From assembly GCA_036406615.1 (NCBI GenBank), contig DASXAQ010000061.1, positions 1-31,863 of the forward strand: a DNA stretch of 31,863 nucleotides, written 5' to 3'. Origin of the DNA: DASXAQ01 sp036406615 (GTDB lineage: Bacteria > Actinomycetota > UBA4738). Position numbers and translations under genes: made by a program. The notes beneath the pieces were generated by a model, which searched no databases, had not been told where the DNA came from, and saw only the letters and a list, made by a program, of their open reading frames with translations. Positions 16,138-23,778 of this stretch are shown here, piece after piece (position 1 is the stretch's first letter; every line of letters starts with the position of its first letter).

Positions 16138-16174
16138 ACGAAAGCCCTCCTCCTGGGTGCGAAATCGTCCGGCG

Positions 16175-16180
16175 ATTCTA
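16175..16180 (-). promoter_or_regulatory. Extended -10 promoter of the branched-chain E1 unit
   Basis: On the minus strand TGC-TAGAAT is an extended -10; transcription would begin near 16168, leaving a ~30-nt leader with AGGAGG before the TTG at 16137. A clear -35 is not visible. Confidence 0.55.
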
Positions 16181-16210
16181 GCATCGGGCTCCGCGACGCC
16201 CGCCCTCCCG

Positions 16211-16216
16211 TACAGT
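16211..16216 (+). promoter_or_regulatory. -10 box of plsC (TACAGT)
   Basis: TACAGT ends 8 nt before the GTG at 16225, and no ribosome site is present, which fits a leaderless mRNA. It is divergent from the E1-alpha promoter 31 bp away. Confidence 0.5.
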
Positions 16217-16224
16217 GACGGGAC

Positions 16225-16869
16225 GTGGCGGAAGCCGGCGACAGCGCGAACGTGGGGCGCCTGCAGCCCGCGGCCGAGTTGGTGGCGGGCCGCGCGATCG
16301 CGTGGTTCTGCCGCCTGTCCGTGCGCGGCGCCGAACACGTGCCGCCGTCCGGTCCCGTCATCCTGGCGGCGACGCACGAGAGCATGTTCGACGTACCGAT
16401 CGTCGTCATCGCGAGCCCCCGCCCCGTGTCGTTCATGGCCCACCGGGATCTGTTTCGTCGTCGGTTCGGCGCGTGGTTCTTTCGCTCGCTCGGCGGCTTC
16501 CCGGTGCATCGGGGGGACTCGCGCGGCGTCGCCGTCGCGATCGACGTCCTGCGCCGCGGGCGCGTGCTCGGCGTGTTCCCGGAGGGAACGCGCAACTTCG
16601 GCCGGGGAACGGCACCGTTCCTGGCGGGCGCAGCGTGGCTGGCGCTTCGAACCGGGGCCTCGATCGTGCCGTGCTCGGTGGCGGGGACGGCGCTGCCGGG
16701 TCCCCGCCCGCACGGGTGGTGGAAATGGCTCCGGCGCAGGCATGCCCGCGTGCGGTTCGGCCCGCCGATTCCGGTCGAGCGCGCGGCATCGACCGACGAG
16801 CGCCGCCGCGCCGCGCGGGACCTGACGCTGCGGCTCCAGTCCGCAGTGGCGGCCCTCCATTCGCCGTGA
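16225..16869 (+). CDS. 1-acyl-sn-glycerol-3-phosphate acyltransferase (PlsC-like)
   Basis: 214 residues. The catalytic HX4D is HESMFD (H51, D56), the glycerophosphate-binding motif is FPEGTRN (~121-127), and VPCSVAGT is the block IV hydrophobic segment. The enzyme acylates lysophosphatidate in phospholipid synthesis at the inner membrane face. GTG at 16225 follows TACAGT by 8 nt (leaderless). It is encoded divergently from the E1 unit and followed 38 bp later by the CnoX-like gene. A 20-bp tandem duplication covers its last codons and stop, so the stop in the first unit is the real end. Confidence 0.9.
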   Translation: MAEAGDSANVGRLQPAAELVAGRAIAWFCRLSVRGAEHVPPSGPVILAATHESMFDVPIVVIASPRPVSFMAHRDLFRRRFGAWFFRSLGGFPVHRGDSRGVAVAIDVLRRGRVLGVFPEGTRNFGRGTAPFLAGAAWLALRTGASIVPCSVAGTALPGPRPHGWWKWLRRRHARVRFGPPIPVERAASTDERRRAARDLTLRLQSAVAALHSP

Positions 16870-16890
16870 CGGCCCTCCATTCGCCGTGGC
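16851..16890. repeat. 20-bp tandem duplication at the plsC stop codon
   Basis: The unit GGCCCTCCATTCGCCGTG plus two bases occurs at 16851-16870 and 16871-16890, identical except base 19 (A or G). The first unit encodes the last residues and stop of plsC; the second is non-coding and reaches to within 6 bp of the cnoX -10 box. Confidence 0.85.
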
Positions 16891-16895
16891 GGCGC

Positions 16896-16901
16896 TACCC
16901 T
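16896..16901 (+). promoter_or_regulatory. -10 box of the CnoX-like gene (TACCCT)
   Basis: TACCCT ends 6 nt before the ATG at 16908 and there is no ribosome site, which fits a leaderless transcript. Confidence 0.5.
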
Positions 16902-16907
16902 GGTGAC

Positions 16908-17702
16908 ATGAACAGCGTCATCGAGGTGACCGACCAGACGTTCATGCGCGACGTCGTCGAGGAGTCGAACTCGCGCCCGGTCGTCGTCGACTTCTGGGCC
17001 GAGTGGTGCGCGCCGTGCCGGATGATCGGCCCCGTGCTCGAACGGCTGGCCGGCGAGGGGCAGGGCCGGTTCCTGCTGGCCAAGCTCGACGTGGACGCCA
17101 ACCCCGAGGCGGCGACGGCGTTTCGGATCCAGAGCATCCCGGCGGTCAAGGCCTTTCGCGACGGACAGGTGGTCGAGGAGTTCGTGGGCGCGATCCCGGA
17201 GGACGCGATCCGCGCGTTCCTGGACGCGGTGACGCCGTCGGAAGCAGACGACGTGGTGGCCGAGGCCGAAGGGGCCGAGCGCGAGGGCCGCACGGAGGAC
17301 GCGGAGGTGGGGTACCGGCGTGCGCTTGAGCTTGCGCCCGGACATGCCGGCGCCACGCTCGGGCTTGCGCGGCTCGCAGCCGGTCGCGGTGACCCCGACG
17401 AGGCACGCAGGCTGCTCGAACCCCTGCGGCCGGACCCGGAGGCGGAGCGCATCCTGGTGACGCTGGAGGTCTCGTCGTGGGGAGCCGGCGCGAACGGCGA
17501 CGGCGACCTCGCGGCCGCCGAGCGCGCCGCGGCCGATGGCCGCTTCGACGACGCGCTGCGCGGCTTCCTGGATCAGGTGCGCGCGGGCGGCGATTCGCGC
17601 GACGCAGCGCGCGAGGCGATGTTGAAAATCTTCTCGATCCTGGGGGACGACGATCCTCTGACGCGCGAGTACCGGCCGAAGCTCGCCGCCGCGCTGTTCT
17701 GA
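16908..17702 (+). CDS. CnoX/YbbN-like thioredoxin-TPR chaperone
   Basis: 264 residues. Residues 1-110 are a thioredoxin domain with the redox pair C34-A-P-C37 (DFWAEWCAPCRM) and cis-Pro in SIPAVKAF. Residues ~125-264 are TPR-type helices (AEREGRTEDAEVGYRRALELAPGHAGATLGLARLAAGRGDPDEARRLL) and end in the CnoX hallmark LKIFSILGDDDPLTREYRPKLAAALF. In E. coli CnoX binds oxidised proteins and hands them to GroEL or DnaK. Here both active-site cysteines are kept, so it may also act as a true oxidoreductase. Leaderless start, see the -10 at 16896. It sits next to plsC on the same strand, between the two dehydrogenase units. Confidence 0.92.
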   Translation: MNSVIEVTDQTFMRDVVEESNSRPVVVDFWAEWCAPCRMIGPVLERLAGEGQGRFLLAKLDVDANPEAATAFRIQSIPAVKAFRDGQVVEEFVGAIPEDAIRAFLDAVTPSEADDVVAEAEGAEREGRTEDAEVGYRRALELAPGHAGATLGLARLAAGRGDPDEARRLLEPLRPDPEAERILVTLEVSSWGAGANGDGDLAAAERAAADGRFDDALRGFLDQVRAGGDSRDAAREAMLKIFSILGDDDPLTREYRPKLAAALF

Positions 17703-17737
17703 CGGCCCGTCGCGGGCGTCGACGCGCTGTCCTGATT

Positions 17738-17756
17738 GGCGCCTTCGTCAGGCGCC
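17738..17756. terminator. Hairpin between convergent cnoX and lipB
   Basis: GGCGCCT (17738-17744) and AGGCGCC (17750-17756) form a 7-bp stem with a TCGTC loop, between the stop codons of the two convergent genes. It could end transcripts from both sides. No T-run is present. Confidence 0.5.
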
Positions 17757-17767
17757 GACGCGCCGGA

Positions 17768-18481
17768 TCAGCCCGCCACGACGGCCGGCCTCGCGAACGG
17801 GCGCGTCAGCGATTCGTCCGCGTCGACCAGCCGCACGCCGAACACATCCTGGAACCGCCCCGCGATCAGCGGGGCCATCTCCTCGACGGTGACGTCGCGG
17901 CCGGCGACCCGGCTGAGGGACGTGACGCCCCGATCGTGCAGTCCGCACGGCACGATCGCCTCGAACCACGAAAGGTCCGTCCGGCAGTTCAGCGCGAACC
18001 CGTGCAGCGTCACCCGCGCGCGCATGACGCGCACGCCGATCGCGCAGACCTTCTCGCGCCCGGCCCACACGCCCGTCTGCTCACCGACCGGGTGGTCCAG
18101 CCGCACCCCGATGTCGGCCGCCGCGCGGATCACGGTCTCCTCCAACCGCGACACGTACCCGGCAACGTCGGGACGGGCGCCAAGATCCACGATCGGGTAG
18201 CCGACGAGCTGGCCGGGCCCGTGGAACGTGACGCTGCCGCCGCGGTCGACCTCGTGGAACTCCGCGCCGGCTTCGCGCATGACTTCCGGGTCCCACCGCA
18301 CGTGGTCGGGCTTCGACCGCCGGCCCGCCGTGAACACCGGCGCGTGCTCGAGCAGGATCAGCGTGTCGGGGATCTCGCCCCGGAGCCGGAGCGCGGCCAG
18401 CTCGTGCATCGCCTCGAACGCGGGCTCGTACGCGACGGGCCCATCGGGTCGGACGAGCAAGCCGGTCGCCGATGTGGGCAT
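17768..18481 (-). CDS. lipB: Octanoyl-[ACP]:protein N-octanoyltransferase
   Basis: 237 residues. It transfers octanoate from acyl carrier protein to lipoyl domains, the step before LipA. Motifs: LLEHAPVFTAGRRSKPDHV, GGSVTFHGPGQLVGYPIVDL, KVCAIGVRVMRARVTLHGFALNC, with the catalytic Lys in REKVCAIGV and Cys in VPCG, both as in LipB. The ATG at 18481 lies 8 nt after the E2 stop, so it is the last gene of the E3-E1-E2 operon and puts octanoyl transfer under the same control as its E2 substrate. Convergent with cnoX. Confidence 0.96.
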   Translation of the reverse strand: MPTSATGLLVRPDGPVAYEPAFEAMHELAALRLRGEIPDTLILLEHAPVFTAGRRSKPDHVRWDPEVMREAGAEFHEVDRGGSVTFHGPGQLVGYPIVDLGARPDVAGYVSRLEETVIRAAADIGVRLDHPVGEQTGVWAGREKVCAIGVRVMRARVTLHGFALNCRTDLSWFEAIVPCGLHDRGVTSLSRVAGRDVTVEEMAPLIAGRFQDVFGVRLVDADESLTRPFARPAVVAG

Positions 18482-18489
18482 CTGCCGGC

Positions 18490-20109
18490 CTACGACCGCG
18501 CCGGGAGTCCGGCCTCGGGGCCGAAGTCCCACGTCTCGAGGTTTCCCTTCAGCCGCGACAGGAACTGCGCGGCGGTCGCGCCGTCGATGATCCGGTGGTC
18601 CCATGACATTGACAGGTAGACCATGTGCCGGATCGCGATGGCGTCGTCGACCACGACGGGGCGCTTCTCGATCGTGTCGAACGCCAGGATGGCGCACTCG
18701 GGCGTGTTGATGATGGGGACGCTGATGAGCGAGCCGTACGGCCCGGGGTTCGTGATCGTGAACGTGCCGCCGTGCACGTCGTCGGGGGTCAGCTTCTTTC
18801 CGCGGGCCCGCGTCGCCACGTCGTTGATCGCCCGCGCCACGCCCACCAGGTTCATCGAGTCGGCGCCCTTGACGACCGGGACGATGAGCCCGTCGTCCAG
18901 GGCGACCGCGATGCCGAGGTTCACGTGGAGCTTGCGCACGAGCTGGTCCTCGCGCAGCTCGGAGTTCACGTCCGGGTAGGCGAGCAGCGCGTCGCAGACG
19001 GCCCTGGCCACGAACGGCATGAACGTGAGGTTGAATCCCTCGCGCGCCGCGAACGCGTCCTTGGCCGCGGCCCGAACGCGAACCACGTTCTCCATGTCGA
19101 CCTCGACCAGGTTCCACGCACGCGCCGTCGCCTGGAGCGATGCGTGCATGTGCGTCGCGATCGACTGGCGCATGCGCGACAGCGGCACGATCTCCTCGCC
19201 CGTCTGCGCGCCTGACGGCGCGACCGCCTGCGGCGCCGCCGGCGCTGCTGCCGCCGGCGCCTGGGCGGGAGCGGGCTCAGCGGGGACGGCCTGCGGAATC
19301 TGCGTGACCGTCGGCGCGGGCGCTGCCTCGGCCGGCGCGGCGGCGGCTGCCGGCGCAGGCGCCGCTGCCGTACCGCCGGACTCGATGAACGCAAGGACGT
19401 CCTTGCGCGTGATCCGGCCGCCGGTCCCGGTTCCGTGGACCTGCGCCAGGTCGATCGAGTGCTCCTGGGCGAGCCTGCGGACCACCGGCGACAGGATCTG
19501 GCTGCGCTCGCCGCGGTCCGGGAGCGTGGCCGTCGTCGCCGGAGCCGGCGCCGCCGAAGGGGGAGCCGGCGAGGCCGAAGCGGCAGCCGGAGCCTGGGTC
19601 GCAGGGGCCGTTGCGGGAGCGGCCGGAGCGGCCGGAGCCGGCGGTGCGGCCGCGGGCGTTTCGGGGGCGGCCTCTGCCGCCTCGGTCGTGGCGCCCGCGT
19701 TCGTCGCGTCCCCCGCCGGCGCCGGGGTCTCCGACGGCGCGGCCGCCGGCGCCGGGATTTCCGACGGCCCAGCCGCCGGCGGCGTCGCCTCGGCCCCCGC
19801 GGGCGCTTGGCCGTTCGGCTGCGCGTCGGACTGCTCCTGCGGCTGTGCCGGTGACTGTCCGCCGGGCTGCGCGTCCCCGGCGTCGATCGTGGCGAGCTCG
19901 GTGCCGACCGACACCGTCTGCCCCTCCTGCACCTTGATCTGGGTGAGCGTGCCGGCGAACGGCGACGGGACCTCGGTGTCCACCTTGTCGGTGCTGATCT
20001 CGAACAGCGGCTCGTCGCGCTCGACGGTCTCGCCTTCCTGCTTCAACCACTTGGTGATGGTCCCTTCGATCACCGTTTCGCCGAGCTGCGGCATGGTCAC
20101 CGACGCCAC
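18490..20109 (-). CDS. Dihydrolipoamide acyltransferase (E2), one lipoyl domain with long Ala/Pro linkers
   Basis: 539 residues from GTG at 20109 (AAGGAGG ends 8 nt upstream). Order: lipoyl domain 1-78 with the modified Lys42 in EISTDKVDTEVPSP; a very long Ala/Pro/Gln linker (~80-205); E3/E1-binding domain (~210-250: LSPVVRRLAQEHSIDLAQVHGTGTGGRITRKDVLAF); a second Ala/Pro linker (~255-310); catalytic domain to the end, with SWDHRIIDG (His near 505, Asp near 509) as the acyltransfer site. It forms the 24-mer or 60-mer core and passes acyl groups to CoA. It follows E1-beta after 19 nt and precedes lipB by 8 nt. It is the only E2 in the window, so probably also serves the second E1 pair. Confidence 0.95.
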   Translation of the reverse strand: MASVTMPQLGETVIEGTITKWLKQEGETVERDEPLFEISTDKVDTEVPSPFAGTLTQIKVQEGQTVSVGTELATIDAGDAQPGGQSPAQPQEQSDAQPNGQAPAGAEATPPAAGPSEIPAPAAAPSETPAPAGDATNAGATTEAAEAAPETPAAAPPAPAAPAAPATAPATQAPAAASASPAPPSAAPAPATTATLPDRGERSQILSPVVRRLAQEHSIDLAQVHGTGTGGRITRKDVLAFIESGGTAAAPAPAAAAAPAEAAPAPTVTQIPQAVPAEPAPAQAPAAAAPAAPQAVAPSGAQTGEEIVPLSRMRQSIATHMHASLQATARAWNLVEVDMENVVRVRAAAKDAFAAREGFNLTFMPFVARAVCDALLAYPDVNSELREDQLVRKLHVNLGIAVALDDGLIVPVVKGADSMNLVGVARAINDVATRARGKKLTPDDVHGGTFTITNPGPYGSLISVPIINTPECAILAFDTIEKRPVVVDDAIAIRHMVYLSMSWDHRIIDGATAAQFLSRLKGNLETWDFGPEAGLPARS

Positions 20110-20128
20110 TGGGCAGGCCTCCTTCGTC

Positions 20129-21268
20129 TCACCACTTCGACAGCTTCTCCACCGATGCGACGATGTCGTCCACCTGCGGGATGAACGCATCCTCGAGCGG
20201 CGGGCTGAACGGAACCGGAACGTTCGGCGGCGCCAGGCGCGCGACCGGCGCGTCCAGGTGCTCGAACCCCTCCTCGGCGATGACGGCCGCGACCTCCGCG
20301 CCCACGCCGAGGAACCGCAACGACTCGTACAGCACGAGCGCTCGTCCCGTCTTGGCGACCGACGCCAAGATGGTCTCGGTGTCCAGCGGCACGATCGTCC
20401 GCAGGTCCACCACCTCGACGGACACGCCGCGCTGCGCGAGCTCGTCCGCCGCCTCCAGCGCCTGGTGCACCATGGCGCCGTAGGTCACGATGGTGACGTC
20501 GTCGCCCTGGCGCTTCACGTCGGCCACGCCGATCGGCACCGTGAAGTCCGGGTCCTCGGAGACGACCTCCTTGATGCGGCGGTAGATCCACTTGTGCTCC
20601 AGGTAGACGCATGGGTTGTCGTCGCGGATCGCGGACTTCAGCAGCCCCTTCGCGTCGCTCGGAAACGCGGGGCAGATGACTTTCAACCCGGGCGCGTGGG
20701 CGAACCACGGCTCCGGGTTCGTCGAGTGGAAGTTCGACGCGCGCACGCCGCCGCCGGACGGCCCGCGCAGCACCACCGGCAGCGGAACGCCCGACCGGTA
20801 GTGGTACCGCCCGAGCGTGGTCGTGATCTCGTCGAACCCCGAGGACATGAAGTCCGCGTACTGGAACTCGGCCACCGGGCGCAGGCCCTCCATGGCCGAC
20901 CCGATGGCCATGCCGACGATCGTCTCCTCCGCGATCGGCGTGTCCATCACGCGCTCGGGTCCGAAGCGGTCGATGAACCCCTCGGTGACCTTGAAGGCGC
21001 CGCCGTACACGCCGATGTCCTCGCCGAGCATGTAGACGCGTTCGTCGCGCTCCATCTCCTCCCACAGGGCCTCGGCGATCGCGATCAGGTAGGTGGCCTC
21101 GCCAGACTCGCTGCGCTTGCCGCGGGGCTCGGCGCCGTGTCCGGCCGCGCCGGCCTCGACGGTCGGCGCTTTGGCCGCGTCCGAGCCTGCGGCCGCACCG
21201 CCATCAGAGGCGGTCGCGCCGTTCGCGTCCGTCGCGACGTTGCTCGCGTCCGAGGTGTCGCCGGCCAT
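20129..21268 (-). CDS. 2-oxoacid dehydrogenase E1 beta subunit with disordered N-terminal extension
   Basis: 379 residues. The conserved part begins near residue 58 (TYLIAIAEALWEEMERDERVYMLGEDIGVYGG) and carries DTPIAEETIVGMAIGSAMEG, PVAEFQYADFM, RGPSGGGVRASNFHSTNPEPWFAHAPGLKV, VDLRTIVPLD. The first ~57 residues (MAGDTSDASNVATDANG..) are low-complexity Ala/Asp/Gly/Ser, absent from the other E1-beta here. The ATG at 21268 overlaps the stop of E1-alpha by one base (TGATG), so the extension is supported by coupling. A longer frame up to 21307 is unlikely. The extension may be a flexible tether, or a start misread if a later internal start is used; there is no canonical start close to residue 57 that I can see. 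Confidence 0.93.
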   Translation of the reverse strand: MAGDTSDASNVATDANGATASDGGAAAGSDAAKAPTVEAGAAGHGAEPRGKRSESGEATYLIAIAEALWEEMERDERVYMLGEDIGVYGGAFKVTEGFIDRFGPERVMDTPIAEETIVGMAIGSAMEGLRPVAEFQYADFMSSGFDEITTTLGRYHYRSGVPLPVVLRGPSGGGVRASNFHSTNPEPWFAHAPGLKVICPAFPSDAKGLLKSAIRDDNPCVYLEHKWIYRRIKEVVSEDPDFTVPIGVADVKRQGDDVTIVTYGAMVHQALEAADELAQRGVSVEVVDLRTIVPLDTETILASVAKTGRALVLYESLRFLGVGAEVAAVIAEEGFEHLDAPVARLAPPNVPVPFSPPLEDAFIPQVDDIVASVEKLSKW

Positions 21269-22338
21269 CAGTCCGGGCTCCCCGTCCAGTACCCGTCCTC
21301 GACCCACAGGCCCTTCGTCACCTCGTCCGGCTCGGGGAACGCCGACGCCTGCGCGAACTCGTAGCCGGCGTCGAAGTCGGCCTTGATGCGCTCATCGGTC
21401 GCGGCCAGGGCGGCCTCGTCGACGACGCCCAGCCAGCGAAGCAGCTCCTCGAAGCGCCGCACCGGGTCCTTGAACTGCTGGTATTCGTCGAGCATCTCCT
21501 TCGGGACGTACTTCGCCGGGTCGTGGCCGGCGTGGCCCTTCCACCGCAGGGACACGCTTTCGATGAGCGACGGGCCCTCGCCGCCGCGGGCGCGTTCGAC
21601 GGCGAGCTTGGCGGCCTCGTACACGTCCAGCACGTTCGCGCCGTCGACCTGCGTGCCCGGCATCCCGTAGGCGGCCGCGCGCTCCGCGATCGTGGGCACC
21701 GCGAACTCCAGCTTGTTCGGCGTGGAGTACGCCCACTGGTTGTTGTTGACCACCCACACGACCGGCAGCCGGTGCACCGCGGACACGTTCAGCGCCTCGT
21801 GCCAGCGCCCGTTCGAGGTCGAACCGTCGCCGCAGATGGCCATCGCGACGCGGCCGTCTCCCGCGCGCCGATAGGCGAGCGCGGCCCCGGCGGCCACGGG
21901 GTAGGCGATCGGCAGGTGGGAGATGACGGTGAACGTGCGCGCGCCCGCCCAGTCGCCGATGTGGCTGTTGCCGTCGCGGCCACGCGTGTACCCATCGCGG
22001 CGGCCCCAGTACTGGGCCATGACGCGCTTGAGGTCCAGGCCCTTGACCAGCTGCGCGGACAGGTCGCGATGCGTGGGGAACAGCGAGTCGCGGTCGTCCA
22101 GCGCGTACGCGGCGCCCACGTGCGTCCCCTCCTGCCCGCGGCCCGAGTAGATCGCGCCGGGCAGCTTGCCCTGTCGGTACAGCGTCTCCATCCGCTCGTC
22201 GAAGAAGCGACAGAGCTTCAGGTACGTGAGGATCTCCTTCAGGTTGTCCCACGACAGCCGAAGTCGTTCGATCTGGGCGCGGGCCTCGCGCGCGACGACG
22301 TCGTCGGGTGCCTCGGCCGCCATCTCGTTGGTCGCCAC
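21268..22338 (-). CDS. 2-oxoacid dehydrogenase E1 alpha subunit (pyruvate/acetoin or 2-oxoisovalerate type)
   Basis: 356 residues from GTG at 22338, with AAGGAAGG about 10 nt upstream and 15 nt after the E3 stop. Motifs: GAIYSGRGQEGTHVGAAYAL, FPTHRDLSAQLVKG, NSHIGDW, SHLPIAYPVAAGAALAYR and the ThDP motif GDGSTSNGRWHEALNVSAV..VVNNN (classical GDG..NN). ESVSLRWKGHAGHDPAKYVPKE is the loop region. It differs clearly from the E1-alpha at 15106-16137 (GEG type), so the two are not a recent duplication and probably take different 2-oxoacids. The substrate cannot be fixed by eye. Confidence 0.93.
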   Translation of the reverse strand: MATNEMAAEAPDDVVAREARAQIERLRLSWDNLKEILTYLKLCRFFDERMETLYRQGKLPGAIYSGRGQEGTHVGAAYALDDRDSLFPTHRDLSAQLVKGLDLKRVMAQYWGRRDGYTRGRDGNSHIGDWAGARTFTVISHLPIAYPVAAGAALAYRRAGDGRVAMAICGDGSTSNGRWHEALNVSAVHRLPVVWVVNNNQWAYSTPNKLEFAVPTIAERAAAYGMPGTQVDGANVLDVYEAAKLAVERARGGEGPSLIESVSLRWKGHAGHDPAKYVPKEMLDEYQQFKDPVRRFEELLRWLGVVDEAALAATDERIKADFDAGYEFAQASAFPEPDEVTKGLWVEDGYWTGSPD

Positions 22339-22353
22339 GCGAGATCGCCTTCC

Positions 22354-23730
22354 TTACGGGACGTGCAGCGGGCGCCCGGCCAGCGCTAGGAACGCCTCGC
22401 CGAGGGCCTCCGACAGCGTCGGATGGGGATGGATGAGGGCGGCCACCTCGGCGGGCGCCGCCTCCCACGCCGTCGCGAGCATGGCCTCGGAGATCAGGTC
22501 GGTGACGTGCGGGCCGATCATGTGCACGCCAAGGGTCGGCCCGCCCTCGGCCTCGGTCACGACCTTGCAGATCCCGCCCTCGCCGACGATGTTGGCCTTC
22601 GACAGCACCTGGAAGTTCAGCGTCTTCGTCTGCACCGCGTGGCCCTGTTCGACGGCGGCGGCCTCCGTGAGCCCGACCGACGAGATCTCGGGCTGCGAGA
22701 ACGTGACGCGCGGGATCGCGTCGTAGTCGAGCTCCGGCACGTCCATCCCGGCCGCGCGCTCCGCCACCGCCATGCCCTCGGCGAACGCGGAGTGCGCGAA
22801 CTGCAGCGGCGTGGCCGCGAGGTCGCCGACGGCCCACACGTGCGGGACCGTCGTCTGCAGCGACCCGTCCACCTTCACGTAGCCGCGATCGAGCTCGACG
22901 CCGGCCTCCTGCAGACCATCGCTGTTCGGTCCGCGCCCGACGGCGACCAGGCACAGGTCGGCTGAGACGCTCGCGGGACCCTTCGCTCCCTCGTACGCGA
23001 CCTCGACGCCGGAATCGGATGGGGTCACGCCGGTGACCTTCACGCCGGCCAGCGCCTGGATGCCGCGCTTGCGAAACGCTCGGGCCAGCTCCTTCGACAG
23101 GTCCTCGTCCTCCAGCGGCACGACCCGCGGCAGCGCCTCCAACACGGTCACCTCGGCTCCGAACGAGCGGAACATCGAGGCGAACTCGACCCCGACCGCG
23201 CCGGAGCCGATGATGACGATCGAGCTCGGAAGCGTTTCCATGGCGAAGACGTCGTCGCTGGTCAGGACCCGTGGGCCGCGTTCGATCCCGGGCAGCAGGC
23301 GGGCGAAGGATCCGGTCGCCAGGACGACGTCGGGCGCGGAGAGCGTCCGGTCGCCGAGCTGGACCCCGGGGCCGGGGGCGAGCCGTCCTTCGCCGGCGAT
23401 GACCTCGATGCCCCGCGTCTTCACGAGGCCCGTGAGGCCCGAGACCTTCTTGTCGACGATGCGTTCCTCGAACGCCTTGACGGCGGCCCAGTCGACGCGG
23501 CCGGACGCCTCGATGCCCCATTCCTGCGACCGCTGCACGTGATCGAACACGGCGGCGGATTCCAGGAAGGCCTTGGTGGGAACGCAGCCGCGGAGCAGGC
23601 ACGTGCCCCCGAGGCGCGCATCCCGCTCGATCAGGGCGACCCGCTTGCCCAGCTCGGCGGCGCGCAACGCGCACGCGTACCCACCGGAGCCGCCGCCCAG
23701 GACGATCAGGTCGTACGCGTCCTCCGGCAT
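22354..23730 (-). CDS. lpdA: Dihydrolipoyl dehydrogenase (E3)
   Basis: 458 residues. FAD motif GGGSGGYACALRAAELG, redox disulfide C44-x4-C49 (GGTCLLRGCVPTK), NAD motif IGSGAVGVEFASMFRSFG, second FAD motif VWAVGDLA, and the C-terminal HPHPTLSEALGEA with the catalytic His-Glu pair. It reoxidises dihydrolipoyl groups with NAD+ for all lipoyl complexes, including glycine cleavage. Two ATGs (23739, 23730) are in frame; TAGTAT at 23738-23743 points to transcription starting at or near 23730, so the second ATG with a leaderless mRNA is preferred. First gene of the operon E3, E1-alpha, E1-beta, E2, lipB; divergent from gcvT, 48 bp apart. Confidence 0.96.
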   Translation of the reverse strand: MPEDAYDLIVLGGGSGGYACALRAAELGKRVALIERDARLGGTCLLRGCVPTKAFLESAAVFDHVQRSQEWGIEASGRVDWAAVKAFEERIVDKKVSGLTGLVKTRGIEVIAGEGRLAPGPGVQLGDRTLSAPDVVLATGSFARLLPGIERGPRVLTSDDVFAMETLPSSIVIIGSGAVGVEFASMFRSFGAEVTVLEALPRVVPLEDEDLSKELARAFRKRGIQALAGVKVTGVTPSDSGVEVAYEGAKGPASVSADLCLVAVGRGPNSDGLQEAGVELDRGYVKVDGSLQTTVPHVWAVGDLAATPLQFAHSAFAEGMAVAERAAGMDVPELDYDAIPRVTFSQPEISSVGLTEAAAVEQGHAVQTKTLNFQVLSKANIVGEGGICKVVTEAEGGPTLGVHMIGPHVTDLISEAMLATAWEAAPAEVAALIHPHPTLSEALGEAFLALAGRPLHVP

Positions 23731-23737
23731 GACGGCC

Positions 23738-23743
23738 ATACTA
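23738..23743 (-). promoter_or_regulatory. -10 box of the E3-E1-E2-lipB operon (TAGTAT)
   Basis: TAGTAT on the minus strand ends 7 nt before the ATG at 23730. It overlaps an upstream in-frame ATG (23739), which argues that the upstream ATG is not in the transcript. Confidence 0.5.
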
Positions 23744-23778
23744 CCGCCGGATGCGAATGCGCCAGGAAAGGGGACGGC

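Noticed and set aside
19019..21364. Plus-strand frame of 781 codons
   Set aside because: Antisense to E2 and E1-beta; its Ala-rich runs mirror the E2 linkers.
15106..22338. Recent duplication of the E1 genes
   Set aside because: The two E1-alpha proteins differ in ThDP motif (GEG or GDG), N-terminus and loop sequence, so they are old paralogues.
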